Made by a program: the position numbers and the translations under genes. Below the pieces are notes generated by a model. It ran no database searches. It had not been told where the DNA came from and saw only the letters and a program-made list of their open reading frames with translations. Shown here one piece after another: positions 1 through 6,321 of a stretch of DNA of 8,420 nucleotides. The DNA lies in the NCBI GenBank assembly GCA_016178125.1, contig JACOTV010000104.1, forward strand, positions 1 to 8,420, read 5' to 3'. Numbering within the stretch: position 1 is the stretch's first letter; each line of letters opens with the position of its first letter. This stretch comes from Candidatus Microgenomates bacterium (GTDB lineage: Bacteria; Patescibacteriota; Microgenomatia; UBA1406; GWC2-37-13).

Positions 1-1374
1 GGGTACATTAATGCGATTGACGACAGTAGTAAATTTACGACGATACTCGATCGGTTTTATAATGCCGTAACTCAGGACCATTTCTATACGAACAATGCTG
101 CGGAATCGTCGAATCTGAAGGCTAATGGTCAAGGATACGTATTCGAATTCCCCGCAGGCTGGACTTTTGGAAGCCAAGCGTTGGCGGCTGCGGCTAGCAA
201 TCCTCCCGCGACCAATCCACCCGCATCGAATCCCCCAGTAAGTAGCGGACCAGTGACTAATACGCCACCTCAGACCCCCGGTAATCCCGTTACATCAACA
301 GGAAGCGGAGCTCCCGGCTATCAGAACTATACGCGATATTCACTTGATTGCACAAACGGCATAAGTGTAGCTTCCACCTATGTTGCCGACCCGGCGGACC
401 CCACGAAGCCAAATATCTATTTCAACGTAGAGCAAGTGACCGGTGCTACTCAGTCAACTCCTGGAACAGGCACGTTACTCGGTCAAGGTGTCGTTCCCAA
501 TGGGGGAACATACAATGACCCGCATGTTGCGTGGAGTTCGGTGGGAGTTCCCCTGCAGTTCTATGTGTACACATTTAAAGAAAATACCGATCCAAAGGCA
601 GAATGGACCATCCATGGTGTTGACGCAACAGGCAACGATGTCTCGGCGGCAAACGGTCAACCTGCACCACAACCGTATTCTATACAGTGTCCGGCAGGAG
701 GCACACCCCCCGCAACCCCGGGTCAACAAACTCCCGGCGGTGGCACCGTGCCACCTATCGTAAACGATGGGACTTCGCCAGTGCCTGAGGGGACTACTAA
801 AACTGATATGGAGATAACTATTAGAATTAAACTTCCAGACGGTCCAGGAACCGTGAGTGGCAATGCCCCAGCAGTACCAACGATCCCCGTCGAAGTTGAA
901 CTAACCAACGGATACCAAGGGGGGGACTCTGCAAACCTGTCGGTCCAGTTCACTTGGAAAGGGGCAGGTGTTTGGGAAGGGAAGGTCCCAGCACAACTGA
1001 TACCAGGCTCCCATTTCACCCTGAGCATATGGCCCGACAAGCATTCGAAGAAAACCCTCTGCCAGGCAGGTCCGAATTCTCCGCACGTAATGTACCCCAC
1101 CACCTATGAATGTAATGGAACAGATGGCACCATATCGCTTAAAGCCGGCGCTAATCTGCTGGACTTCTCAAGTGTATTAATCGGCGCTGGTGACCTAAAT
1201 GTTGATAAGCTGCGTGACGGACATATTGATGCACAGGACCTATACGAGCTTTCCCAATACATCATTAAGCAGGATCGGAATAATTTGAATGCAGGAGATA
1301 TAAATATGGATGGCGTGGTAAACCAGCGAGATTACGATTTGGCAGTTTGGTCACTCGAGAATGTGACTCAATAA
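1..1374 (+). CDS. Large extracellular protein with C-terminal dockerin-like domain (5' end missing)
   Basis: The frame is open from the first base, so this is the last 457 residues of a longer protein; the TTG at 181 is not needed as a start. Residues 18-56 carry RFYNAVTQDHFYT followed by GYVFEF, which resembles the DUF5648 repeat family (RFYNxxTGDHFYT...GY.YEG) found in secreted proteins. An NPP/TPP-rich linker follows (about residues 65-100), then an unrecognised extracellular region and a predicted beta-sandwich (about 270-390) ending in the LDFS motif that often precedes dockerin-like repeats in Microgenomates. The C-terminus (about 395-457) has two EF-hand-like calcium loops: GDLNVDKLRDGHIDAQD, with a three-residue insert, and the canonical GDINMDGVVNQRDYD. 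It probably lies outside the cell and binds the cohesin-like protein encoded next. Partner and substrate are inferred; no catalytic domain is visible. Confidence 0.85.
   Translation, partial: GYINAIDDSSKFTTILDRFYNAVTQDHFYTNNAAESSNLKANGQGYVFEFPAGWTFGSQALAAAASNPPATNPPASNPPVSSGPVTNTPPQTPGNPVTSTGSGAPGYQNYTRYSLDCTNGISVASTYVADPADPTKPNIYFNVEQVTGATQSTPGTGTLLGQGVVPNGGTYNDPHVAWSSVGVPLQFYVYTFKENTDPKAEWTIHGVDATGNDVSAANGQPAPQPYSIQCPAGGTPPATPGQQTPGGGTVPPIVNDGTSPVPEGTTKTDMEITIRIKLPDGPGTVSGNAPAVPTIPVEVELTNGYQGGDSANLSVQFTWKGAGVWEGKVPAQLIPGSHFTLSIWPDKHSKKTLCQAGPNSPHVMYPTTYECNGTDGTISLKAGANLLDFSSVLIGAGDLNVDKLRDGHIDAQDLYELSQYIIKQDRNNLNAGDINMDGVVNQRDYDLAVWSLENVTQ
1183..1371 (+). other. Dockerin-type double EF-hand region
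   Basis: Two duplicated calcium-loop segments begin at GDLN (1189) and GDIN (1294). The second fits the dockerin pattern DxNxDGxxNxxD exactly. The first carries three extra residues (KLR) between the DxNxD half and the DG. Each is followed by a short helix-like stretch (LYELSQYI and YDLAVWSL), as in type I dockerin repeats. This is a domain inside the CDS, seen from motif spacing only. Confidence 0.75.
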
Positions 1375-1375
1375 T

Positions 1376-1972
1376 ATGGATCAATTTCAGTCAGCCAGGA
1401 GAGCAACATACGTCATAATCGGCTTATGCATGGTCGTGCTCATTGGCTCGGTATTATCGGGAAGCGGACTCTTGAGTTTTGTCAACTTTGCTCAGTTTAA
1501 CCCGTCACAGAAACAAGGCCAACTTGACGAATTTTCAAATGAAGACGGATACATTGAGCTAAAGCCAACCGGGAATAAGAAAGTTTTTACTCAAGGCACC
1601 AATGAGACAATCGATGTGAATATTTCGCTTAGAGATAAAGAAATTGCTGGCTATACGGTGCCGATTTCGTATGATGACACTAAATATTCGTTTGTCGGGA
1701 TTGAAAACTCAGATACGCGATTTAATTTATACTCACGAAACGAAGGAAATTCCTATTTAATACTTGTCGGCATACAACAGCCAAATAATACCGACAAAAT
1801 CACGCTCTATAAGGCGACCGTTGCTAGACTTATCTTCAAACCCAGGGGAGGAGGTCGTAGTGATATTTCGGTAAAAGATAAAACACCCAAAGGATATACA
1901 CTGAAACTCATAAACGAAAAAAATGATGCACTCGTTCCATCATTTGGAACCCTCCAGGTAACCGCTAAATAA
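1376..1972 (+). CDS. Membrane-anchored cohesin-like domain protein
   Basis: A 198-residue protein with positive residues R8 and R9 before a hydrophobic segment at about 11-38, which serves as a signal anchor or signal peptide. The rest (about 57-196) is predicted all-beta and outside the membrane. It reads like a cohesin: a strand of the form VNISLRD, then AGYTVPISYDDTKYSFVGI, matching the cohesin pattern of a central strand ending in YD followed by a hydrophobic strand, and a late ATVARLIFKP strand. Cohesins bind dockerins, and the gene directly upstream ends in a dockerin-like domain. One base separates that gene's TAA from this ATG, and no Shine-Dalgarno is visible, so translational coupling is likely. 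The cohesin call is by pattern; a generic extracellular beta-sandwich is the alternative. Confidence 0.7.
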   Translation: MDQFQSARRATYVIIGLCMVVLIGSVLSGSGLLSFVNFAQFNPSQKQGQLDEFSNEDGYIELKPTGNKKVFTQGTNETIDVNISLRDKEIAGYTVPISYDDTKYSFVGIENSDTRFNLYSRNEGNSYLILVGIQQPNNTDKITLYKATVARLIFKPRGGGRSDISVKDKTPKGYTLKLINEKNDALVPSFGTLQVTAK

Positions 1973-1983
1973 CTCTCTGCCTG

Positions 1984-1992
1984 TGGTATCAT
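1984..1992 (+). promoter_or_regulatory. Extended -10 promoter of sufB
   Basis: TGGTATCAT gives a TGN extended -10 with hexamer TATCAT (1987-1992). The sufB ATG starts 9 nt later, so transcription would begin about 2 nt upstream of it. No -35 box is seen at 16-18 nt spacing, as tolerated for extended -10 promoters. No Shine-Dalgarno is present. Confidence 0.5.
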
Positions 1993-2001
1993 GTAAGCGC
2001 T

Positions 2002-3408
2002 ATGCAAACACCACAAGACGATCTTCAATTCGATTATAAATATGGGTTTTCAAAACCCGAAAATTATTCGTTTAAAGCCGAAAAAGGCTTAAACGAAGAA
2101 ATTGTACGCAATATATCGAAGCGGAAAAACGAACCTGCTTGGATGACCGAGTTTCGTGTGAAAGCGTATAAGATTTTTCTCGAGAAGAAAATGCCTGACT
2201 GGGGAGGAGACCTTTCGAAAATAAACTTTGATTCATATTATTACTACATTAAACCCGTTAAAGACCGCGCAAATGCATGGACTGATTTGCCTGACGAAAT
2301 TAAAGACACGTACGATAAAATAGGCATTCCCGAGGCCGAAAAGAAGTTTCTTTCGGGGGTTTCTGCTCAATACGAATCAGAGGTTGTGTATGAGAGCGTA
2401 ACAAAACTCCTAACCGAGCAAGGTGTTATTTTTATGGACTGTGATTCGGGACTTAAGAAGCATCCTGAGATCTTTAAGAAGTATTTTTCTACCGTTATTC
2501 CTCCGCATGACAACAAATTTGCAGCGCTTAATTCGGCGGTATGGAGTGGTGGATCATTTGTGTATGTTCCCAAAGGCGTACACGTAAAACTACCCCTTCA
2601 GGCCTATTTCCGCATTAATGCTCAAAACGTTGGGCAATTTGAACGCACGCTCATTATCGCCGAGGAAGGAAGCTATGTGCACTACATAGAAGGGTGTACG
2701 GCTCCTATTTATCAGACTGGCGAGGACTCCTTACACAGTGCGGTTGTCGAGATTATTGTCAAAAAGGGAGCACGTGTACGATACACCACAGTTCAGAATT
2801 GGAGCAATAATGTGTACAACTTGGTAACCAAAAGAACTCGTGTCGAAGAAAAAGGATTTATGGAGTGGATCGATTGTAATATAGGCTCGCAGCTCACCAT
2901 GAAATATCCTTCCTGTTACTTAATGGGAGACGGCGCACGCGGTGAGGTTCTTTCTATCGCGTTTGCGGGGAAGGGGCAACACCAAGATGCAGGCGCTAAA
3001 ATGTTTCATTTTGCACCCAATACATCGTCACGAATCGTTTCGAAATCGATCTCAAAAGACGGTGGCCGCACCTCGTATCGCGGCCTCGTTCAGGTGCGGC
3101 CGGGCGCCAAAAACTCTTCGGTCTATGTTTCATGTGATGCGCTCATATTGGATCCCCAATCGCGTTCAGATACCTATCCGTACATGAAGATTAAGGAAAG
3201 CGACACCAACGTACAGCACGAGGCAACGGTTGAAAAGCTCGGCGAAGAAAAAATCTTTTATCTCATGGCGCGCGGCATTTCAAAAGGCGAAGCCGAAGGA
3301 ATGCTGGTCAACGGATTCATAGAACCTATTGCCCGCGAAATTCCTCTCGAGTATTCCATAGAACTGAATCGTCTCATTAATTTAGAAATGGCCGGCAGTG
3401 TCGGATAA
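2002..3408 (+). CDS. sufB: Fe-S cluster assembly scaffold protein SufB
   Basis: A full-length 468-residue SufB (family usually about 460-490). SufB is the main scaffold of the cytosolic SufBCD complex, where Fe-S clusters are built before transfer to apo-proteins. The N-terminal helical part carries the SufB signatures KPENYSFKAEKGLNEEIV and the YYYYIKPV segment. The beta-helix core holds YIEGCTAP with C232 (equivalent to E. coli C254), YVSCDALILDP with C378 (equivalent to C405) and VQHEAT with H406/E407 (equivalent to H433/E434), so the residues used for sulfur transfer and cluster formation are intact. The C-terminal IFYLMARGISKGEAEGMLVNGF is the contact region for SufC. It is followed after 2 nt by sufD, but sufC is not adjacent. 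The start is well placed against the family N-terminus and sits just after a -10 box. Confidence 0.97.
   Translation: MQTPQDDLQFDYKYGFSKPENYSFKAEKGLNEEIVRNISKRKNEPAWMTEFRVKAYKIFLEKKMPDWGGDLSKINFDSYYYYIKPVKDRANAWTDLPDEIKDTYDKIGIPEAEKKFLSGVSAQYESEVVYESVTKLLTEQGVIFMDCDSGLKKHPEIFKKYFSTVIPPHDNKFAALNSAVWSGGSFVYVPKGVHVKLPLQAYFRINAQNVGQFERTLIIAEEGSYVHYIEGCTAPIYQTGEDSLHSAVVEIIVKKGARVRYTTVQNWSNNVYNLVTKRTRVEEKGFMEWIDCNIGSQLTMKYPSCYLMGDGARGEVLSIAFAGKGQHQDAGAKMFHFAPNTSSRIVSKSISKDGGRTSYRGLVQVRPGAKNSSVYVSCDALILDPQSRSDTYPYMKIKESDTNVQHEATVEKLGEEKIFYLMARGISKGEAEGMLVNGFIEPIAREIPLEYSIELNRLINLEMAGSVG
3064..3101. repeat. 10-bp perfect inverted repeat inside sufB
   Basis: GGCCGCACCT (3064-3073) and its exact reverse complement AGGTGCGGCC (3092-3101) flank an 18-nt loop. 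It lies in the coding region for GGRTSYRGLVQVRPG and has no T-run after it, so it is not a terminator. It is GC-rich compared with the surrounding gene. Confidence 0.6.
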
Positions 3409-3410
3409 CC

Positions 3411-3968
3411 ATGAAATTTATTCATTTAAACCACGAAAAAAATACCGACATAACCCTCACCGAACCGGGGAAATATGTTGCGTTCATGAAAAATATCTCA
3501 GGAGAATTCATCTTTCATATGGAGGCTGAGAAAATCGATCTTGAGATATATGGCGTTTTTGACGGCAAAAACCAAGATGACTTTCGGATTCATACCGTTC
3601 AGCATCATGCGGCTCCCAATTCCATATCAAACCTTCTCATAAAAGGAGTCTTCGATGATGAGTCAAAATTCCACTACACTGGTTTAGTGAAAATCGATAA
3701 GAACGCGCAGGGAAGTCATGCTTATCAGAAAAATCAAAATCTTATTCTGTCTCCAGCCGTATTCGTCGAATCTGAACCGTTTCTCGAAATAGAGGCCAAT
3801 GAAGTATTTTGCACGCATGGATCAACAACCGGAAAGTTGAACGAAGATGACATATATTACCTGCGATCGCGGGGTATCAGCGACGGTGATTCGCGCAAAC
3901 TCTTAGTCGACGGGTTTTTAGACGAAATACTGCATAAATTAAAGTCCGAGCACAATACTACAATATAG
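3411..3968 (+). CDS. sufD: Minimal SufD-like Fe-S assembly protein
   Basis: A 185-residue protein, under half the length of classical SufD (about 400-450). SufD pairs with SufB in the SufBCD scaffold. What remains is the end of the beta-helix and the C-terminal SufC-binding part: HAAPNSISNLLIKGVF, HYTGLVKIDKNAQGSHAYQ, then LEIEANEVFCTHGSTTG with C134 and H136 (the position of E. coli SufD H360), and DDIYYLRSRGISDGDSRKLLVDGF. The long N-terminal helical region and much of the first beta-helix are missing. The frame is intact with a natural ATG and stop, so this looks like a reduced family member rather than a pseudogene. It starts 2 nt after the sufB stop, has no clear ribosome site and is probably translated by coupling. 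Confidence 0.9.
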   Translation: MKFIHLNHEKNTDITLTEPGKYVAFMKNISGEFIFHMEAEKIDLEIYGVFDGKNQDDFRIHTVQHHAAPNSISNLLIKGVFDDESKFHYTGLVKIDKNAQGSHAYQKNQNLILSPAVFVESEPFLEIEANEVFCTHGSTTGKLNEDDIYYLRSRGISDGDSRKLLVDGFLDEILHKLKSEHNTTI

Positions 3969-4002
3969 TGGCACGGCTGCATCGCTCGTTTAGCCGGGGG
4001 TA

Positions 4003-4011
4003 TGAGATAAT
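4003..4011 (+). promoter_or_regulatory. Extended -10 promoter of sufS
   Basis: TGAGATAAT gives a TGN extended -10 with hexamer GATAAT (4006-4011). Only 6 nt separate it from the sufS ATG at 4018, so the transcript should start at or next to the start codon. No -35 box or Shine-Dalgarno is visible. This would give sufS its own promoter within the SUF group, 49 nt after sufD. Confidence 0.5.
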
Positions 4012-4017
4012 AAAGAC

Positions 4018-5262
4018 ATGTTCGACGCAAAACAACTCCGCGCAGACTTTCCGGTTTTAGTCAACAATCCAGACCTCGTGTATTTAGATTCTGCGGCTAC
4101 TTCGTTGAAGCCCACACCCGTTCTGGCTGCGGTCGCAGAATACTACGAGCAATACACCGCAAATATTAAGCGTGGCATTTATAAAGCGAGCATGAAAGCG
4201 ACCGAAGAGTACGAGCGGTCGCGCGACGCCGTTTGCCAACTCATTGGGGCGTCGCGCGACGAAATAATCTTCACCCGCAACACCACCGAAGGACTGAACT
4301 TGGTAATGTACGCACTGGGAACAAACATCATCGAGCCAGGCGACGAAATCGTGACCACCATTATGGAGCATCATTCTAACTTTGTTCCCTGGCAGCAGCT
4401 CGCCATACAGAATGGGGCGGATCTTAAGATAATGGGAATAACTTCCACGGGAGGGCTCGATATATATGATAGCCATTCAGGTGGGGTGACCTTGGGGGGT
4501 ATTGTGACCAAGAAAACAAAGATACTTGCGCTGACTCACGTTTCAAATGTTCTGGGTACCATTAATCCGATCAAAGACATTATTGCTTCAGCCCGTCGTA
4601 TAAACCCTGCGATAGTTGTCGTGGTGGACGGTGCGCAGGCTGTACAGCATCTTTCAGTCGACGTTCGTGACCTTGACTGTGATTTTTATGCGTTCTCCAG
4701 CCACAAAATGTATGGTCCCACCGGTGTGGGGGTTCTTTACGGTAAAAAGGCACGCCTTGAAGCAATGCCGCCGTTTCAGTATGGGGGAGAAATGATTCAA
4801 GAGGTGCACTTAGACCACACCCTATTCGCCGAACTTCCCGAGAAATTTGAAGCCGGGACACCGGCCATTGCCGAAATCATAGGCCTTCGACATGCGGTAG
4901 AATACCTGCGTAGCCTCGCGTCACAAGACGCCGAGCTTCACACGAAGCGCCTATTGAGTCAGCTGCATGAACAAATAACTGCTCTATCCACGGATAGGCT
5001 GACTGTATTGAGCAATACCAACCTTGAAGAAAACGTAGGCGTATTTACGTTTTCAATAGAAGGCGCTCATCCGCACGACATCGCGTCAATACTCGACGAA
5101 TCCAACATCTCCGTTCGCGCCGGGCACCACTGTGCTATGCCACTACACAATCAACTTAATAAGGCGGCGAGTACACGCGTCAGCCTTGGGGTATACAATA
5201 CTGTATCCGACATAGAAGCATTCATCAACGGATTGCAAAAAGTGCTGAACATATTTTCCTGA
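4018..5262 (+). CDS. sufS: Cysteine desulfurase SufS (class II, PLP-dependent)
   Basis: A 414-residue group II cysteine desulfurase. It takes sulfur from L-cysteine, giving alanine and a protein-bound persulfide that passes to SufU and then to SufB. Visible features in order: YLDSAATSLKP near the N-terminus; the MEHHSNFVPW cofactor-stacking histidine region (H118/H119); VVDGAQAVQH with the PLP aspartate D204; the PLP Schiff-base lysine K230 in SSHKMYGPTG; the substrate-binding FEAGTP; and the catalytic cysteine C372 in the class II signature RAGHHCAMP. STRVSLGVYNT with R387 follows, which fits the usual carboxylate-binding arginine. The length is normal and all key residues are present. It has its own -10 box and no Shine-Dalgarno. 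The stop is TGA. Confidence 0.97.
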   Translation: MFDAKQLRADFPVLVNNPDLVYLDSAATSLKPTPVLAAVAEYYEQYTANIKRGIYKASMKATEEYERSRDAVCQLIGASRDEIIFTRNTTEGLNLVMYALGTNIIEPGDEIVTTIMEHHSNFVPWQQLAIQNGADLKIMGITSTGGLDIYDSHSGGVTLGGIVTKKTKILALTHVSNVLGTINPIKDIIASARRINPAIVVVVDGAQAVQHLSVDVRDLDCDFYAFSSHKMYGPTGVGVLYGKKARLEAMPPFQYGGEMIQEVHLDHTLFAELPEKFEAGTPAIAEIIGLRHAVEYLRSLASQDAELHTKRLLSQLHEQITALSTDRLTVLSNTNLEENVGVFTFSIEGAHPHDIASILDESNISVRAGHHCAMPLHNQLNKAASTRVSLGVYNTVSDIEAFINGLQKVLNIFS

Positions 5263-5389
5263 AATGCCCGTCTTCTTCCTCCTTCGATTTTCTAATATTG
5301 ACCACGAAAGTACCCTATAACATGTGTCGATGAAGTTTCCCTGAAAATATGTCTTGCATTCACTATTTAATTAGTATAAATTTATTGAA
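5263..5389. other. Intergenic region between sufS and first PT-rich surface gene
   Basis: These 127 nt are AT-rich and carry no ORF worth calling. No hairpin followed by a T-run was found, so no intrinsic terminator for sufS is evident. The 3' end contains the likely promoter of the next gene. A second TATAAC (5316-5321) with TTGACC upstream has only a 12-nt spacer and is doubtful. Confidence 0.6.
5354..5380 (+). promoter_or_regulatory. Promoter of first PT-rich surface gene
   Basis: TTGCAT (5354-5359) and TATAAA (5375-5380) form a -35/-10 pair with a 15-nt spacer, slightly short. The gene's ATG starts 9 nt after the -10, so the mRNA would have almost no leader. No Shine-Dalgarno is seen. 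Confidence 0.5.
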
Positions 5390-6319
5390 ATGGGACCTAA
5401 TTTTACTCCACTGGCAGCACCGCAAAATCCACCTTCAGAGCCCATTCACCCAAAGCACTCCTCAAAAGGATTCAACAAGAGATTTATGGGCATAGCCCTT
5501 ATGGTCCTCGTCGTCGGAGTGGTCTCTGGCTATGTAGCTATCACGAATTTTTTCAACAAATCACGCGCCTCAACTTCGGTACCTCCCGCATATTTCTATA
5601 CGCCGGGGTATTCACTGTCGTTTGACGGCATCTTTGTTACCGTGAACGACAGTAATGGTTCAGTGCCTCTCAAAGTCGTTGGGTACAAGGGAAATCAACC
5701 ATATTGGGGTGAAACTTGGACCGCCGTTGGATCGCCGACGGTGACTGACGTTCAGAACGGATCAAAGGTCGAAGTTCCCTGTGGAGATTTCCAAATGGAT
5801 CTTATTCCACGTAGTTTCCAGGTATATCCATCGCCATCGTACACCGGTGACCGCTATGGTACTCCCGGAGCCGGGGTACTAAAGGCCGCGGTAAACGGTA
5901 ATCGATCGTGTACTACCCAGCCATCTCCTACACCTCGACCAAGCAATACTCCAACACCTAAGCCCACCAATACACCGACACCAAAGCCTCCAACATCGAC
6001 CCCAGTGCCTTCACCGACCCCAACTCGTGTGCCGGTCTGTGGAAGCGGCTGCTCAAGCGACTCACAATGCCCAACAGGATTAAAATGCTTCAACGCAGCA
6101 ATCGGTACCTACACAAGCCCAACAGGAAAGTGTGTACTCGCAAAATGTTTAGTCGAAGGAACGGTATGTTCTGCTGACAAATGCACGGTCATCCCACCAA
6201 CTCCTACACCAACACCTAAGCCATCAAATACGCCACCTCCAACGGCTACTCTTTCGTGTCCAAAGCCGAACCCGGTAAAGAATTTGCATATCAATTGCCC
6301 GATTTGTAAAGGAAGCTAA
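5390..6319 (+). CDS. PT-rich, Cys-module surface protein A
   Basis: Function not recognised. The 309 residues show: a proline-rich cytoplasmic start with K26, K30 and R31 before a membrane helix at about 32-53; the motif NKSRAST directly after it (R59-T62); a predicted beta-rich extracellular region (about 65-175) with Cys131 and Cys174; a PT/PS-rich spacer (about 178-212); an eight-Cys module (217-265); a second PT spacer; and a Cys-containing tail ending CPICKGS with no C-terminal membrane helix. It is thus an N-terminally anchored surface protein, probably with a disulfide-bonded module. It shares layout, RAST motif and Cys module with the next gene, so the two are paralogs by tandem duplication. 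It begins with its own -10 box, without a Shine-Dalgarno. Confidence 0.85.
   Translation: MGPNFTPLAAPQNPPSEPIHPKHSSKGFNKRFMGIALMVLVVGVVSGYVAITNFFNKSRASTSVPPAYFYTPGYSLSFDGIFVTVNDSNGSVPLKVVGYKGNQPYWGETWTAVGSPTVTDVQNGSKVEVPCGDFQMDLIPRSFQVYPSPSYTGDRYGTPGAGVLKAAVNGNRSCTTQPSPTPRPSNTPTPKPTNTPTPKPPTSTPVPSPTPTRVPVCGSGCSSDSQCPTGLKCFNAAIGTYTSPTGKCVLAKCLVEGTVCSADKCTVIPPTPTPTPKPSNTPPPTATLSCPKPNPVKNLHINCPICKGS
5921..6025 (+). repeat. PT-rich low-complexity spacer in surface protein A
   Basis: A run of imperfect TP, KP and NTPTP units encoded by repeated aca/acc/cct/cca codons. It is likely an extended, possibly O-glycosylated spacer that holds the Cys module away from the membrane. A shorter copy lies at 6191-6250. 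Glycosylation is inference. Confidence 0.8.
6038..6184 (+). other. Eight-Cys module, copy 1
   Basis: Cysteine spacing is C-x3-C-x5-C-x5-C-x14-C-x4-C-x6-C-x4-C. It matches the copy in the next gene except for ten extra residues between the fourth and fifth Cys. Shared sequence includes CxLAKC and DKCxVIPPTPT. It is probably a small disulfide-bonded domain. Confidence 0.75.
6308..6315 (+). promoter_or_regulatory. Shine-Dalgarno of surface protein B
   Basis: AAAGGAAG ends 6 nt before the ATG at 6322 and overlaps the end of the upstream reading frame. It is the best ribosome site in the window and contrasts with the SD-less genes that carry a -10 box next to the ATG. Confidence 0.7.
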
Positions 6320-6321
6320 GT

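Noticed and set aside
181..183. TTG at 181 as the start of the dockerin protein
   Set aside because: The frame is open back to base 1 and the upstream part encodes a DUF5648-like motif, so the gene begins before the window.
723..1103. Minus-strand frame of 126 residues opposite the dockerin protein
   Set aside because: Shadow of the plus-strand beta-sandwich region; no start context or domain.
3974..3996. CGGCT/AGCCG inverted repeat after sufD, possible terminator
   Set aside because: The stem is only 5 bp with a 13-nt loop and no T-run follows.
4084..4476. Minus-strand frame of 130 residues inside sufS
   Set aside because: Lies fully opposite a strongly conserved gene and shows no motif of its own.
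5298..5321. TTGACC and TATAAC as a second promoter before surface protein A
   Set aside because: The spacer is 12 nt, too short for a normal sigma-70 promoter; the pair at 5354-5380 fits better.
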